This document shows positions 13,501 through 23,520 of a stretch of DNA of 64,000 nucleotides, one piece after another. The position numbers and the translations under genes were made by a program. The stretch is from the NCBI RefSeq assembly GCF_932274485.2, contig NC_065882.2, positions 62,905,431-62,969,430 on the forward strand, written 5' to 3'. Within the stretch, counting starts at the first letter, position 1; every line of letters begins with the position of its first letter. The notes beneath the pieces were generated by a model. The model was not told the origin of the DNA, did not search any database, and saw only the letters and a program-made list of their open reading frames with translations. The stretch comes from Patella vulgata. Its lineage: Eukaryota > Mollusca > Gastropoda > Patellidae.

Positions 13501-16453
13501 ATGACATCAACGCAGCCATCTTGGAATTTTGACGTCATGTCAAAGATCGATGCGCAGTTGTCTAGGAACAAGCATACGAATTTTCATGTCGATCATGCAT
13601 GAATGGGAGGAACCTTAGGCCCTTCTCATAGAACGTCGCCCTCAAGAACATTAAGAACACGATGAGTAACGCATGGGGACGTGTTCTTGGTTCAAAACAG
13701 GTAATACTGTATTGCATGGAAGTAAAAAAAATATGTGATAATTACTACTATGTATTTTAGTTTTCAAGGAGTTTATAAACTGAATATTTGTTTCAAATTG
13801 CAGATATTAAAATCAGTGGTCCAAGTTATGTAGAGAAAGGTAGTAAAATCCTGTTGGTGTGTAATGCTACGGGGGATGAACATCCTCCAGATGATTTAGA
13901 CTGGTTCAAAGATGGTGATAAACTCAGCACGGATCATTCTAAACAAATATACATAAGAAAGCAGGTTTCATTAGAATATAAGACTATATCCAGTGTTTTA
14001 GAGATTGAAAAAGCTCATTTACATAATGCTGGAGTTTATATCTGTAGAACTTCTGATTTACAGATCACCAGAAAGATAGTTGATATCTTAAATTGTAAGT
14101 TTAAAATCTTATTTTGTATTTCATATATTTCCTGTTGGCACATGGATGGGATATTACAGTGTCCTTCTTACCAGCAATACCTTCGTTTGGCATCAAAAGG
14201 GAGATCCTTGCAAATTCGGACTCGACTCGACGGAACAAAATTGTAATAGTTTATTATTTCAAATTAGAAAATGGACAAGGCATGAAACATGTATAGCAAG
14301 ATACCAAAAAAGACCCAAAGTTGTATGTTTACTTGTATGCTACTTCCAGTTTGTGTTTCCCAAGTTTTCCATGATGAACCTCATACCTGCTTTTGAGCAA
14401 GAGGTTGTCAAATGTTCATCCATCTATGGTAGAAAGAGTTCAACCCAACGAAAATTTCGGGAAAAGTTAATGCCGATCTAAGAGACGGGAATTAACATTA
14501 AAGTCAATTGGGAAATCATTGGTGATCTGTGGCTATAGGGGTGACCAAATAAATGACAAAGATGCCTAAAACGACATTGATGCATGATCAAATACGCTTC
14601 GGATCGGTTCTTATTCCGGTGCCAATTGAAATGGAGAACAAGACATTAATTGTATTGTTCTAGTTTTTGGCTTAGTTATTCAACCTGAATATATTTACAT
14701 AAACAATCGGGTTAACATTAATCAGGACACAATTAATATAGATTTTTAAGTCTTCTTTGTTCAGTGCCATCCGACGGTAATAACTCAAATTCTAAAAATA
14801 GTGATCAATCATTATTGTGACAAATCTTAAGTGCTTTTTTCGATATATCGTTATAGATTGACAAAAAGTTAAAACAAGATATATTAAAACCAGTAAACCT
14901 ATAAAGCTGATGGAGTGAATTAAACTATACATGTAGTATGTTCCATTGTCGGTGGTCATGATTCCCTAATAACTCAATTCCTAGAGTTACGCGACTGTGT
15001 TTAGTTTTATACTGGTTTCATAAGCTACAATACTGATCTTGTACTAATCAGCAAACATAGGTAATTTGATAGACGGGCAATAAAGGGAAAACACCGTATA
15101 TGGACGTTTGTAAATTGATTTACTGTAATAGTCACTGTATAACCAGAGTTGTTCTTGATGGAAAGCAGGCAATGCCACCGAGTAATCTAAGGATAATCTA
15201 CCTTATAAAGGGATTTATATAGAATTAGTGGTTATTTATAAGAAAAGCCTGAGATTTAATTGCACCAGACGTGGGTGAATTAGTTCCTTTTAGCATCGCC
15301 ATTTCTAATTAAGTACACATGTACGCGTTGGGGACAAATGTTCTTTGGATAAAATTTCTGAGTAATAATTATTCAGGTAGTAACTGTCTTTGTGTTGGGT
15401 GGTATAATTGTCGCGGGAGCATTTATAACAATGGAGAAATACTTAAGTGTTTACCTTCTTCTAAAAGTTTTTAACGGCCGTTTCAACCAATGGTGATACC
15501 GCAGTTGTCTTACGCTTAGAGCACGCGCAGGGGTCTTTCCCGTGTGGGCGGGGGGGGGGGGGCACATACGCTCACACCAGGGATCGAAAGCATAACCGCA
15601 AGGTTGGAGGCGGGAACTCGAGTCCTACTTAAGTCGCATCAATGACCCGACTTGCGACTCGATTTCAAATATTTATTGCGACTCGAGACCCGACTTGAAA
15701 GAGCTTAGGACTCGAGTCGCGGCGAGGTGTCATAACTCTAACTTACCTTGTTCGCCGTGAATTGCTGACTCATTTGTAAAGACTTGGGACTTGCAACTCG
15801 GTACTAAAGTCAGCGACTTGGGACTTGACTCGGACTCGAAGTGCCGCGACTTGCGGAAGATGTGACCGGTCAGGTAGAACTCGATGCGCTACACCCTAGA
15901 CCACTAGGCCATAACCCCACCCTCCTTGGTGGGTACCGAATTGGGCGGATGGATATCTACCAGAAATGGGGAGAGAGAGGGTAGGGGGCTGGACTGGGCG
16001 TGCGGAAGCCAACGATTGTCCCCCCCCCCCCAAAAAAAAAGTCGTGTTGAAAGAAAAATTGTTTTGATGACGTAATATTCCCGTTTAAGGAGTTTATGCG
16101 AAATGGTTGCAGATATGGAGAAAGTTGGCATAATATGAAAATAGCGAAACTAGGTAGTTGAATGGGGTAGAGTTGATGGATTGGAAGATGCGTCAACTTT
16201 GTAGAACTGGACTGCGGAAATTCAGATATGTATAATATATATTTATTTTTTGTTTATTTTAGCTGATACCTACAATGTTAAGAGAGGCACGGATAAAGAT
16301 GCAATAGCTGCTTCACATGGAATATACTCGGGAAATACATTTCATTCACACCGCAATAATTCACCCAGGTTATCTACAAACTCTTTGCACTTCTTTTGTT
16401 TCATATGTATCCAAACAGTTTTACAATTAATGTTGCAACGTTTTTATACTTGA
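254..16453 (+). CDS. Dpr-like two-Ig-domain cell-surface protein (5' end outside window)
   Basis: Joined coding exons are 254-390, 7119-7332, 7595-7642, 13804-14094 and 16263-16453. Phases agree at every junction and all introns are GT-AG. They give about 292 residues ending in TGA. The first Ig domain shows the Dpr hallmarks: TPTNVT, then LDCSV and NLGTKK across the first junction to VIWRR, then DDGGKYECQV. The second shows LLVCNA, LDWFKDG and NAGVYICRT. The last about 25 residues are hydrophobic, as in Dpr proteins that end in a GPI signal or a weak membrane segment. Dpr proteins are protostome synaptic recognition molecules that bind DIP Ig proteins and sit outside the neuron membrane. The signal-peptide exon must lie upstream. 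An AATAAA at 16981 may end the transcript. The family call is firm; which paralogue and the anchor type are inference. Confidence 0.88.
1492..1520. repeat. (GA)n microsatellite
   Basis: Uninterrupted AG dinucleotides, about 14 units. Confidence 0.95.
1704..1772. repeat. Short direct duplication
   Basis: The string AATTCATGTGTTATGCAATT followed by TATGGTG occurs twice, at 1704-1730 and 1746-1772, 42 bases apart and identical. Confidence 0.9.
7119..7332 (+). CDS. Dpr-like gene, exon with second half of Ig domain 1
   Basis: The acceptor is TTATTCCAG and the donor is ATAATAG/gtaag. It encodes VIWRRASDFNPLTIG with the core tryptophan, then the E/F strands WNLLIKKVQLDDGGKYEC with the second disulfide cysteine, ending FVYLNII. 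It matches the Dpr pattern in length and motif order. Confidence 0.88.
7595..7642 (+). CDS. Dpr-like gene, 48-bp linker exon
   Basis: This short phase-1 exon lies between TTTATTTCAG and gtaactc. It encodes EYKPSWRKPTILPEP, a proline-rich linker between the two Ig domains. It is placed by matching split codons (G/GC before, G/AT after) and the splice sites rather than by strong motifs. Confidence 0.7.
9737..9913. repeat. 27-bp minisatellite
   Basis: About seven units of TTTTCATCCCAATCAAAGCT plus GTTGAG. Some units lack the GTTGAG part, so two unit lengths (about 20 and 27 bases) alternate. Variants at AATC/AAAT/ATTC mark the units. Confidence 0.92.
10685..10819 (+). mobile_element. tRNA-derived SINE (family 1), 5'-truncated
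   Basis: It shows the 3' half of the common SINE of this window: GCACGTAAAAG, TAATAGTAGGCCGTAG, GGCGTATGCCCGTC and the 3' end GTTAAACCCCATTTCATTT. The tRNA-like head is missing. Confidence 0.85.
11019..11155. repeat. 69-bp tandem duplication
   Basis: Two adjacent units share CTTTAAGTAGSCATGCGCAT through CCCCTTGATTTACGGGTAA with few differences. Confidence 0.92.
11387..11430 (+). mobile_element. SINE family 1, 3' end fragment
   Basis: TTGGCCCGGTTGGTGTAGGA followed by CGTCAAACCCCATTTCGTTT matches only the last 45 bases of the family. Confidence 0.7.
11975..12293 (+). mobile_element. tRNA-derived SINE (family 1), near full length
   Basis: It starts with a tRNA-like head: box A TAGCCTGGTGGGTAAGACGC and a diverged box B GGCTCGCTCCC. 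It runs through the body (GGCCGAGAAAGTT, GACAGCTGTCTAGTCGTTCG, GGTGTACACATTGGCGTGCA) to GTTACACCCCATTTCATGTC. It is more diverged than the copies at 36,698 and 49,224, so probably older. Confidence 0.9.
13804..14094 (+). CDS. Dpr-like gene, exon with complete Ig domain 2
   Basis: The acceptor is TTTCAAATTGCAG and the donor is AAATT/gtaagt. One exon carries the whole second Ig domain: ISGPSYVEKGSKI, first cysteine in LLVCNA, tryptophan in LDWFKDGDKL, then LEIEKAHLHNAGVYICRT with the second cysteine. DxGxYxC is altered to NAGVYIC, common in Ig sets. Confidence 0.88.
15550..15562 (+). repeat. G13 homopolymer
   Basis: A run of 13 G preceded by GGGC. It may form a quadruplex and is a likely sequencing or assembly weak point. 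Confidence 0.9.
15611..15856. repeat. GACTCGAGTC-word composite repeat
   Basis: The stretch is built from recurrent 8-12-base words: AACTCGAGTCC, GACTCGAGACCCGACTTG, GACTCGAGTCGCGG, GACTTGGGACTTG (twice) and GACTCGGACTCG. It sits between a box B-like CTTTCGATCCCTGG and a box A-like TGGCCTAGTGGTCTAGGG (both minus strand), so it may interrupt a tRNA-derived element. Confidence 0.6.
16263..16453 (+). CDS. Dpr-like gene, terminal coding exon
   Basis: It follows a TTTTTGTTTATTTTAG acceptor in phase with the previous exon (T/CT gives Ser). It encodes a polar stretch with NTFHSHRNNSPRLSTNS, then the hydrophobic tail LHFFCFICIQTVLQLML and a short basic end RFYT before TGA. The layout of small polar residues followed by a hydrophobic C-terminus fits a GPI-attachment signal. 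Short Dpr C-termini vary, so the anchor is inference. Confidence 0.75.
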
Positions 16454-18866
16454 GTGTCAAAAGACGTTACGTTTGTGATGTGTGTGATTTTGTGATAGAT
16501 GTGATTACAGTGACGTCATTACTTCTTGCCATTTAATGCTGGTCACGAGGTTAATCTCCATTATCCGATTCTTCCGAAGCAATCGCTTCAATTCAATATG
16601 GCGGATTTTAAGAAATTGGACACGTAAAATTACATTTTGAGTACTTTAATGTACAAATACAATATTATGTAGCAGGCAATAGCTGTCATTAACGACAAAT
16701 CCAATATGGCCTTTATGGAAATCGGTCTGAAATGTTAGCTATCATATCATATTTTCAAAGGCGTATTATCAATATGAAATTCTATATTCAATTTGATATT
16801 CAAATCCAATAGTGTGCTACGATGATGGAATTCAATTTAGTAGTTGTTTGAATGCCAAGAGACGCTAAGTGCTAAATAACAAACTCGACCGCTCAGAAGC
16901 CGTTTTTAATATGTAGATAAAAAAAAATAATGACGACCAAAACTGAATTTAATAGTCCAGAGTTGTGTACGTAAATGGAAAATAAAAGTAAATAAATGGC
17001 AAAAAGTTTAAAATGGGAATACAATCTATGAGTTTTTCTGCTGAACAGAATGAACAATACCAGAAAAGCGAGCCATCATATTGACTTTCTAGAAGAATAG
17101 CTGGAGACAATAGCTTGGATCATAGCTTTAAAACTCAACATAATTGACGTTTTAATGTGCAATGTAAGAGAGTTTGGTATTCTATTTTCCACGGCTATTA
17201 TGCCTTTAGGGATAGAGTGGGATGCTTTATATTCAACCAACGATCATCAAGTAGACAATCCTATAGTTCTCATCTTTAACATCATCGACGCTAAACAACG
17301 TCTTTTTGTTCAGTGGGTTCAGTAATAACACGAAGTACATGATGGATCGGTGCTGTATGACGATGATGATTTTTATGCCACAGCCAAAAGGGACCCAATA
17401 GTGGAAGAAACAGTAAACTGGGTTATACATGGCAGTTGATCACAAAAAAATGATGCATTTATTATTTCATGTATTTTCTTTTTATGACTTAGCTAATAAT
17501 ATCTTTGATGAATGAACCATAATATGTTTATATTTCGTTGTGCATGTACCAGACAAATAGCTTCAAGTCTTTTTTTCTACCACAAAATAAACAAAAATAA
17601 ATTGTGGACATCAGCTATTGATTCTGGCATAATAGTGTATTAAAACGAGACAATGTTATTTTCAATAAAGCAAGCTGTCAAGTTTCGCTAAATCAGCTAA
17701 TTACTCTACGGGAGACGTTCTAGAAGACTTCATATAACATTTTCTTCTTAGCTGCTTGAACATGGCTTCGTATATCAATTATTGAGTCCCACGATCTAAA
17801 GGACCTGGCAAAACAGTATCACTGTTCCTGTATTCTGTCAGTGTGTGTGCTAATAGCCGAAGGCAGTGTTGCAGGATTGTGTTGACAGCGCAATATTATA
17901 TTGCACAAGTGAACTAATGATACATTCAACGGGTAATAGATGTGTTAAGTGGAAGTATGACGTAAATCACACAAAGTGGTGTCGTAGTCTACACCAAATC
18001 GTAGATCACAATAATTTTGATCGTCTTTTTTTTAATCTTTTATTTTTGATTATTTATTCTCGATTGTTTTGTATATATATAATGTATAAATAAACTATTT
18101 GCTGTAATTGTTATTTGTTATATAATGTAATTTTAATGACATTTAATTACATTTCTTTGATTACAATTTCTGTTATTTTGTTTAATTATATTTCTTGTTC
18201 CGCATCCATTACTTCCTCAAATGAATTAAAGATATACATATGCACAGTCTGCATAAAACGGGAAACAGTTATTTTTAAGAATTTGATAGGCACAATTGCT
18301 AACTTTAGAAGTTTATTGTCAAATGCAAAATATTTATGGTTCTAAAGCGAAACAGACTCTTATTTCTGAAACAGTGGCGGTGTACAAGCTTCCAGTAGTT
18401 TTGATTGTATTACAGGTCAGTGAAGAACGGATCATTAAGTTTAAATTTTTATTGATAGTACAGGTTTGAAACACAATTGTTTAATACATATTCGAATTTG
18501 TTACGTCATCTGTGTAGACTTGGTATTACCCGTCGATTTAGAATCATATTAATGACTTTTACCAAAACTACATAGCCACCTGCATTAGCGCGGTTGTTGC
18601 AGAAAGGTAGGGCTTTAGTGAAGTTAATGATGTGGTTTAACGAGACACTTCGTCTATACTCTATTCTTAAAATTTGATTCAATAAGGTTTGTAACATATT
18701 TTCTAATTAGCCTTGATATGAGGTAATTCAAGTACTACACGTATTCATTATCACATTTTATTACGTTAAATACAAAGTGTTACAGAAATATTTATATTGA
18801 ATTATAATATTTTAAATGTTTTGACTACGATGAGCAGACACACTTATTGCTTTTTTTTTTATTCAG
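16454..18866. other. Intergenic, nothing recognised
   Basis: It holds the likely 3' UTR of the Dpr-like gene up to about 17.0 kb, then AT-rich sequence. A minus-strand open stretch at 17233-17430 has no splice context or family resemblance. Confidence 0.5.
16981..16986 (+). promoter_or_regulatory. Possible polyadenylation signal of the Dpr-like gene
   Basis: This is the first AATAAA after the stop codon, about 530 bases downstream. A second overlapping candidate follows within 12 bases (AGTAAATAAATGG). Usage cannot be told from sequence. Confidence 0.35.
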
Positions 18867-18998
18867 ACGAAGAGTAGTTTTAATCAGAATGATTTAGGAT
18901 ACAAGGTTACCAAGTGCATGGATGTAGAAATGTCTCGTGTTCATGAAAATCAGAACTCGCTGCTAAAGGCCCATGTCCACCAGAGTTTACGTGGACAG
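18867..18998 (+). CDS. Possible lone exon, unknown product
   Basis: A strong acceptor (GC, T11, ATTCAG) is followed by 44 open codons and then ACAG/gtgtga. Only one of the three frames is open. The peptide reads TKSSFNQNDLGYKV, then SRVHENQNSLLKAHVHQS, then LRGQ. I recognise no family. It lies 2.4 kb past the Dpr-like stop. Joining it to that gene through the cryptic donor at 16368 gives an early stop, so it is not obviously an alternative end. It may be one exon of an otherwise unseen gene, or chance. Confidence 0.22.
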
Positions 18999-20679
18999 GT
19001 GTGAACTATCCAACCCTTAAGACGAATGATAATTTTGACTCTCATTTTAACGTGTATCCCCATTAATTAAGTCATATGAAGTCTCCATATCCTAGCTGAA
19101 GTACATGTAAAAGGTTTCCATAAGTACCAACATGTGTAAACAATACAATTTTAAATAATGTTTCTTGCTCTAAATGCATCTTAATGAAGGAATGCATGTT
19201 TTTATGTCGAATGTAGCAAATAAAACCCGTTAACATTTGTCAACTTGTTATTTGTAGTTTTGTTAAATTCAGATTCCAAGTGTTAACAAGTAACAGCTTT
19301 TTGATATGTTATTTTTTCACCAACATATGTTTGATATGATAGAAATAGATTATTTTTAAACTGCCAGTCTTCAGATCTCGGTTTATTAACTCTGTAAATG
19401 TTTCTCTGCAATTACTGTAGAACTTGTAAAAAAACATGCAATACGAAAGCAGTTTTAACATTTACCGTTATAAAACGCGAGACGAGTTTTTCTTTAAGAT
19501 ATGAACTGTTACAGTTTGTTGACACGCGAAGTTTCTAGAACATACATATCTTCTTTGTAGAGTCTCTTCCTTTACTAGTAGTTCGGAAGTGGTAACATAT
19601 TATAAAACTATAGAAGTTTACATACTTCTTGAATGAAAGACATTTCCCGAACATTATTATGTCAAGTGATTCTATTATTAAATTGTTTGTTCGTCAAGGA
19701 AATGCCTGCTTCTCGGGTTTAATATCAGTTTGAAGAGATTGTTGTAAATAAAGCTTAGAACATCTTACATTTTACTAGAGTGTTGTTTGGGAAACCGCAA
19801 AATCGTACAGACATTGAAGCTAAAATGTGTGAATTGTATTCTTTCAAGACGACCCATCTTGAACTTTGCTTAAAATTAAAGATGCTTTATGTAAGCGCTA
19901 AATCTGCCTATTACATGTCTAAATTTTGGTTTCAAAAGTTATATGAACTATTATTTAGACATTTATTCACATGACAATCCTACAATCAACCGTCTAGATC
20001 ATCGGACGGCGGAGGTTTAAACGGTTTAAAACCCGTACGCTATTTAATTATTTATTTAATAATGGCGATACGAGGCTAAGTCCCGAATAACAAGTACCGT
20101 TGTTACGATAACAATCTATGCTACTTCTTGTCATAACTTCAAACCGTGCTAACCTTGCTCAGAATGAAGTGTTTTGAATGAAATTTGCAATATATTTTTT
20201 TCGCCTTTTAGAACTATTATAGCAAGTACGGCCAGCTCTTTATCTAAATATTACATAATGTATATTTAAGACACTTTTATTTCTTGCGTTTCTTGATTAA
20301 AATAGAACGTATTTTATTTCCAAAGTTGAATTCTGTATCTATGTTTTCGTTATGTTCCTTTGCATATATTTTATGCAAATATTTGTTCGAATTAAAATTT
20401 AAAAAGAGCAATAACATACTTAAAGCTCGAAGTTTTCTTTGTCCGTGAAAATATTACTTAGTATACTAATAAAACACAATTGATCTTAAATGACAAAGCA
20501 AAGAAGCTGTACCAGTTCAACTGAGTCGCGTGTTACACGATTTCATTGTTTAATATAAAAAATTAAATGATTATTGAAGATAGCCCGCGGTCATTGAATT
20601 GACTAAAGACTCGATAATATCAACTACAATATTGGTGAATAATAGTATCATTATTTCCTTAAGAGCAATGCAATTAAAG
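18999..20679. other. Intergenic, nothing recognised
   Basis: AT-rich. Open stretches such as 19780-19974 are short and have no support. Confidence 0.5.
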
Positions 20680-20970
20680 AAATAAAATAGGGTTTAGCGT
20701 CCTACCTTTTCTTCTGCACCGACTGATCTAATGTGCCATGCAGTGTGCTACTAGGGAAATTTTGCCCGGACAGCGGCGCTACGGCCTGGGCCCTGTTTCA
20801 CAAAATTTTAACTAAAGATAAAATCCAAATATTAGTAGATACTTCGATTTTGATTGACTAAGCACTAAAATCAATCTAATATTATCCAATCAAATTACTA
20901 AATTTGGATTTTAACTTAGTTAAAATTTCGTGAAACAGGCCCCTGATCTATATCGAATTCTAACTGTCAT
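20680..20970 (-). mobile_element. SINE family 1, minus strand, split by a MITE
   Basis: The minus-strand copy shows the 3' tail first (AAATAGGGTTTAGCGTCCTA), then TTTGCCCGGACAGCGGCGCT and ACGGCCT. It is interrupted at 20789-20942 and resumes TATATCGAATTCTAACTGTC. The MITE is therefore younger than this SINE. Confidence 0.88.
20789..20942. mobile_element. Palindromic MITE with CTG target duplication
   Basis: The ends are GGCCCTGTTTCAC and, inverted, GGGCCTGTTTCAC. The inverted arms extend inward (TTTTAACTAAAGATAAAATC against GGATTTTAACTTAGTTAAAA). CTG flanks both sides (20786-20788, 20943-20945). It has no coding capacity and is inserted in a SINE. Confidence 0.85.
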
Positions 20971-22699
20971 GAAATTAAACCATCATAAAATACCTGATGA
21001 TGTGTTAAGCCCCCCCCCCCCACCTTATCTACTCGCACAATGGTTGTTAACGCTACCTTGGCAATCATCTATTCTACAATACTCTTGATTCTGTTTTTAT
21101 TTTGAGTGTTCTCTCTGTTTGTTTTAGTTAGTGTTCATTTAGTATTGTTATGTACGGGTATTTTTATTGTTGAATTATTAGACTAATCTATAGAATTTAT
21201 GCGTACGTACTTTTATGCGAGCTTTGTCAAATAATATAGTTTTAATCAGTCTATAAATATCTTTCTAAACCTGTCTTCATTAAAAGGGAAATTCATATGA
21301 AAAAAAATAGCTTTAATTATATTCGCAAAAACGTATAATTCTTGTTAATCAAGGAAATCCATCTGTGGAATGTTCTATAAAATGTTGTCACAGATAGATG
21401 ACTAAAAGCCCCCCCCTCCCTCCCTCCACGAAGACACCCTCGCTTTAATATAATGGTTGTGTTTCATTGCGAATGCTAACAACACTATCTGACTATTTTA
21501 TCCTTGTAGTTTTTCAAACAAAAGACGATTTATATGAGAATATAATAAACAATAAAAGCTGTAATTTTAAAAATCTGTATTTGGTTTAATGTATACTTTC
21601 TGTTATCGCTGACTTATTTAATATTATATCACTGTAAATTCAAACTTGTTCATTATTTAACAAAAAGCAATGAGTCATTTATTCTATAAAAAAACAAGGC
21701 TACGTCTTTCTAATATATTAATTTTTAATCTCAAAACGTAGTTCCTATACAAACATTAGTTTATATATATATATATATGGGGGGGGGGGTGTCAGCAGTG
21801 CTGCATATTAAACATAGTGCCCGCTATATTAAGTTTAGATACTAGTTCTAACACCGCTCTTTCATTTGTAAGAACTTTCTGTAGACATTGAGCATTATTT
21901 AGAAGATTTAAAGGTAATATCCCAGATACAATTATGTTAATAAAACTGATTAATTCAGTGTGAAAAGACCTCAGAGTTCCCTTTCTAAGTTCCGAGCTCA
22001 CATTTTGATTTGAACTTCCAGACAAGGTAGATTATTTCCTCATATTTTCTGTCTTTGGATTACTAGTTAAACCAACGCTTTTGTAGGCTACACAGTGAAA
22101 ACAGGGAATTCCCCTTTAAGTCAGTCATTCACCGCTATTCTGTTTGATTGTTAGGATTTTGTAAAACAATGAACAATATCGAATTCCCAGTGATGCATTA
22201 TATAAATTCTTGTATATATTTAGTTATTATGTATAATGCAAGTATTGGTCATGGCCTACTGTACAAATTACTGACTCTTATATCAGTCTTCATTATTGTT
22301 TTGTGAAAATGTAAAAATTGTACTTAAATAATAAATTGTCAAGTCAGAGGATGTTTTAATCGTTTGTTTGCCGATTTCATTATTAACAGACCTTTCGTCG
22401 GTAACTTATTGGGGGTTTATTGGACTCCCGTGTAGAATCTCCCGGGTTTGAATCAGTGTGACTGTTCCTGTAATAAGGTATCGTCTAAAATCCATATCAA
22501 ACCTGTAGCCCCCTTCGTTGTAACAGACATTGTTCACGGAATAATGTGTCGTGTCTAACGAGCATTACTGCAAATTCAAATTGCGTGTCCATAACTTTAC
22601 AGATGCTGCATGCCCCAAGACACGATAACCATTTGGTTTCGTACCACATTGTTTTAGCGACACAAACGGCAAACTCAGACACCCCTTGTATTGTACCCC
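20971..22699. other. Intergenic, simple repeats only
   Basis: C-runs at about 21010 and 21411, and a TA run followed by G10 at about 21766-21790. Nothing coding was seen. Confidence 0.5.
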
Positions 22700-22715
22700 C
22701 CGCTCCCCCCCCCCC

Positions 22716-23520
22716 CCAAGAAATTTTTTAAATATTTGATGGCTGCAAACATAGTTTCCTGCTCTTTCAGCCCGCGAACAAAGCAACTTCAAAGTGGTCT
22801 AATATAGCCTAATTAAGATGGCTGACTCGAATTCCAAACAAAAGATCAATCGTTTACAGTCCACGGAGACGGGACCGTTTGGAGAAAATTTTGAAAATTT
22901 AACAGCCGCATACGCGTTTTCCTGCTATTCCAGTCTGTGAATACAGCAACTTCAATTTGGTCCAATATAGCCTACCTGGCTGACCCGAATTCCAAACAGC
23001 CAATCAATCGTCGTGGGGTATGGGGGCCTCAACCTCGGGGCCGCACCCTCCCCGGGAAAATTTTGAAAATCTAACCACCGCAAATGCGTTTTCTGCTATT
23101 CTAGCCCGTGTAATTAACTCCAAAAGTATCTAATGTTTTTTTAACCGAAATCCCAATCTGAATTCCAACCATCCAATCAGACCGTTGCAGCTGCATTCAC
23201 AAATAATAATCGATGCTCGAAAAATGTCGCACAAAGTAGAGTGGGTCCAGACAAATTTTTTAATCCATAGTCAACTCGGTACAAATTTGTGGTATTCAAT
23301 TTAAAGAAAAGTAAAATTAGTGTTTTATTAGGGCTCAATGACAGTTAGGGAAGAAAAATTAGAAATGCCCGAAAAAATTTCAGGTTTACAGACAGCGGCG
23401 CCGGTTTTCTTCGAGAGGTGAAGAAGCAGAACTGACCTTGTAAGGACCCCCGAAGAAAATTTTAGAATATTTGACGGCCGCAAACGCGTTTTACTGCTAT
23501 TCCAGCCCGTAAAATTAGTG
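22716..23520. repeat. Interrupted repeat array, about 160-175 bp units
   Basis: Four copies begin near 22716, 22876, 23051 and 23448. Shared words are GAAAATTTTGAAAATTTAAC, GCCGCAAACGCGTTTT, CTGCTATTCCAGCCCGTG, GCAACTTCAA and CCAATATAGCCTA. The third-to-fourth gap is longer and holds unrelated sequence. Family unknown. Confidence 0.8.

Larger units (their letters stand above)
7643..13803 (+). other. Intron 3 of the Dpr-like gene, 6.2 kb
   Basis: It holds a 27-bp minisatellite (9737-9913), a 69-bp tandem duplication (11019-11155) and three SINE copies (10685, 11387 and 11975). A C10 run at about 7519 lies in the preceding short intron. No further exon was seen. Confidence 0.6.
14095..16262 (+). 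other. Intron 4 of the Dpr-like gene
   Basis: It contains a fragment of the dispersed sequence shared with 3600-3720 (about 14440-14540). At 15550-15925 there is a G13 run and a composite repeat built of GACTCGAGTC-like words next to a tRNA-like box A. Nothing coding was seen. Confidence 0.5.

Noticed and set aside
15862-15925. Possible tRNA gene (TGGCCTAGTGGTCTAGGG)
   Set aside because: Box B is not at tRNA spacing and no cloverleaf stems could be drawn; treated as a tRNA-derived repeat.
17233-17430. 65-codon hydrophobic minus-strand frame
   Set aside because: No splice context, no recognised family and no neighbouring exon.
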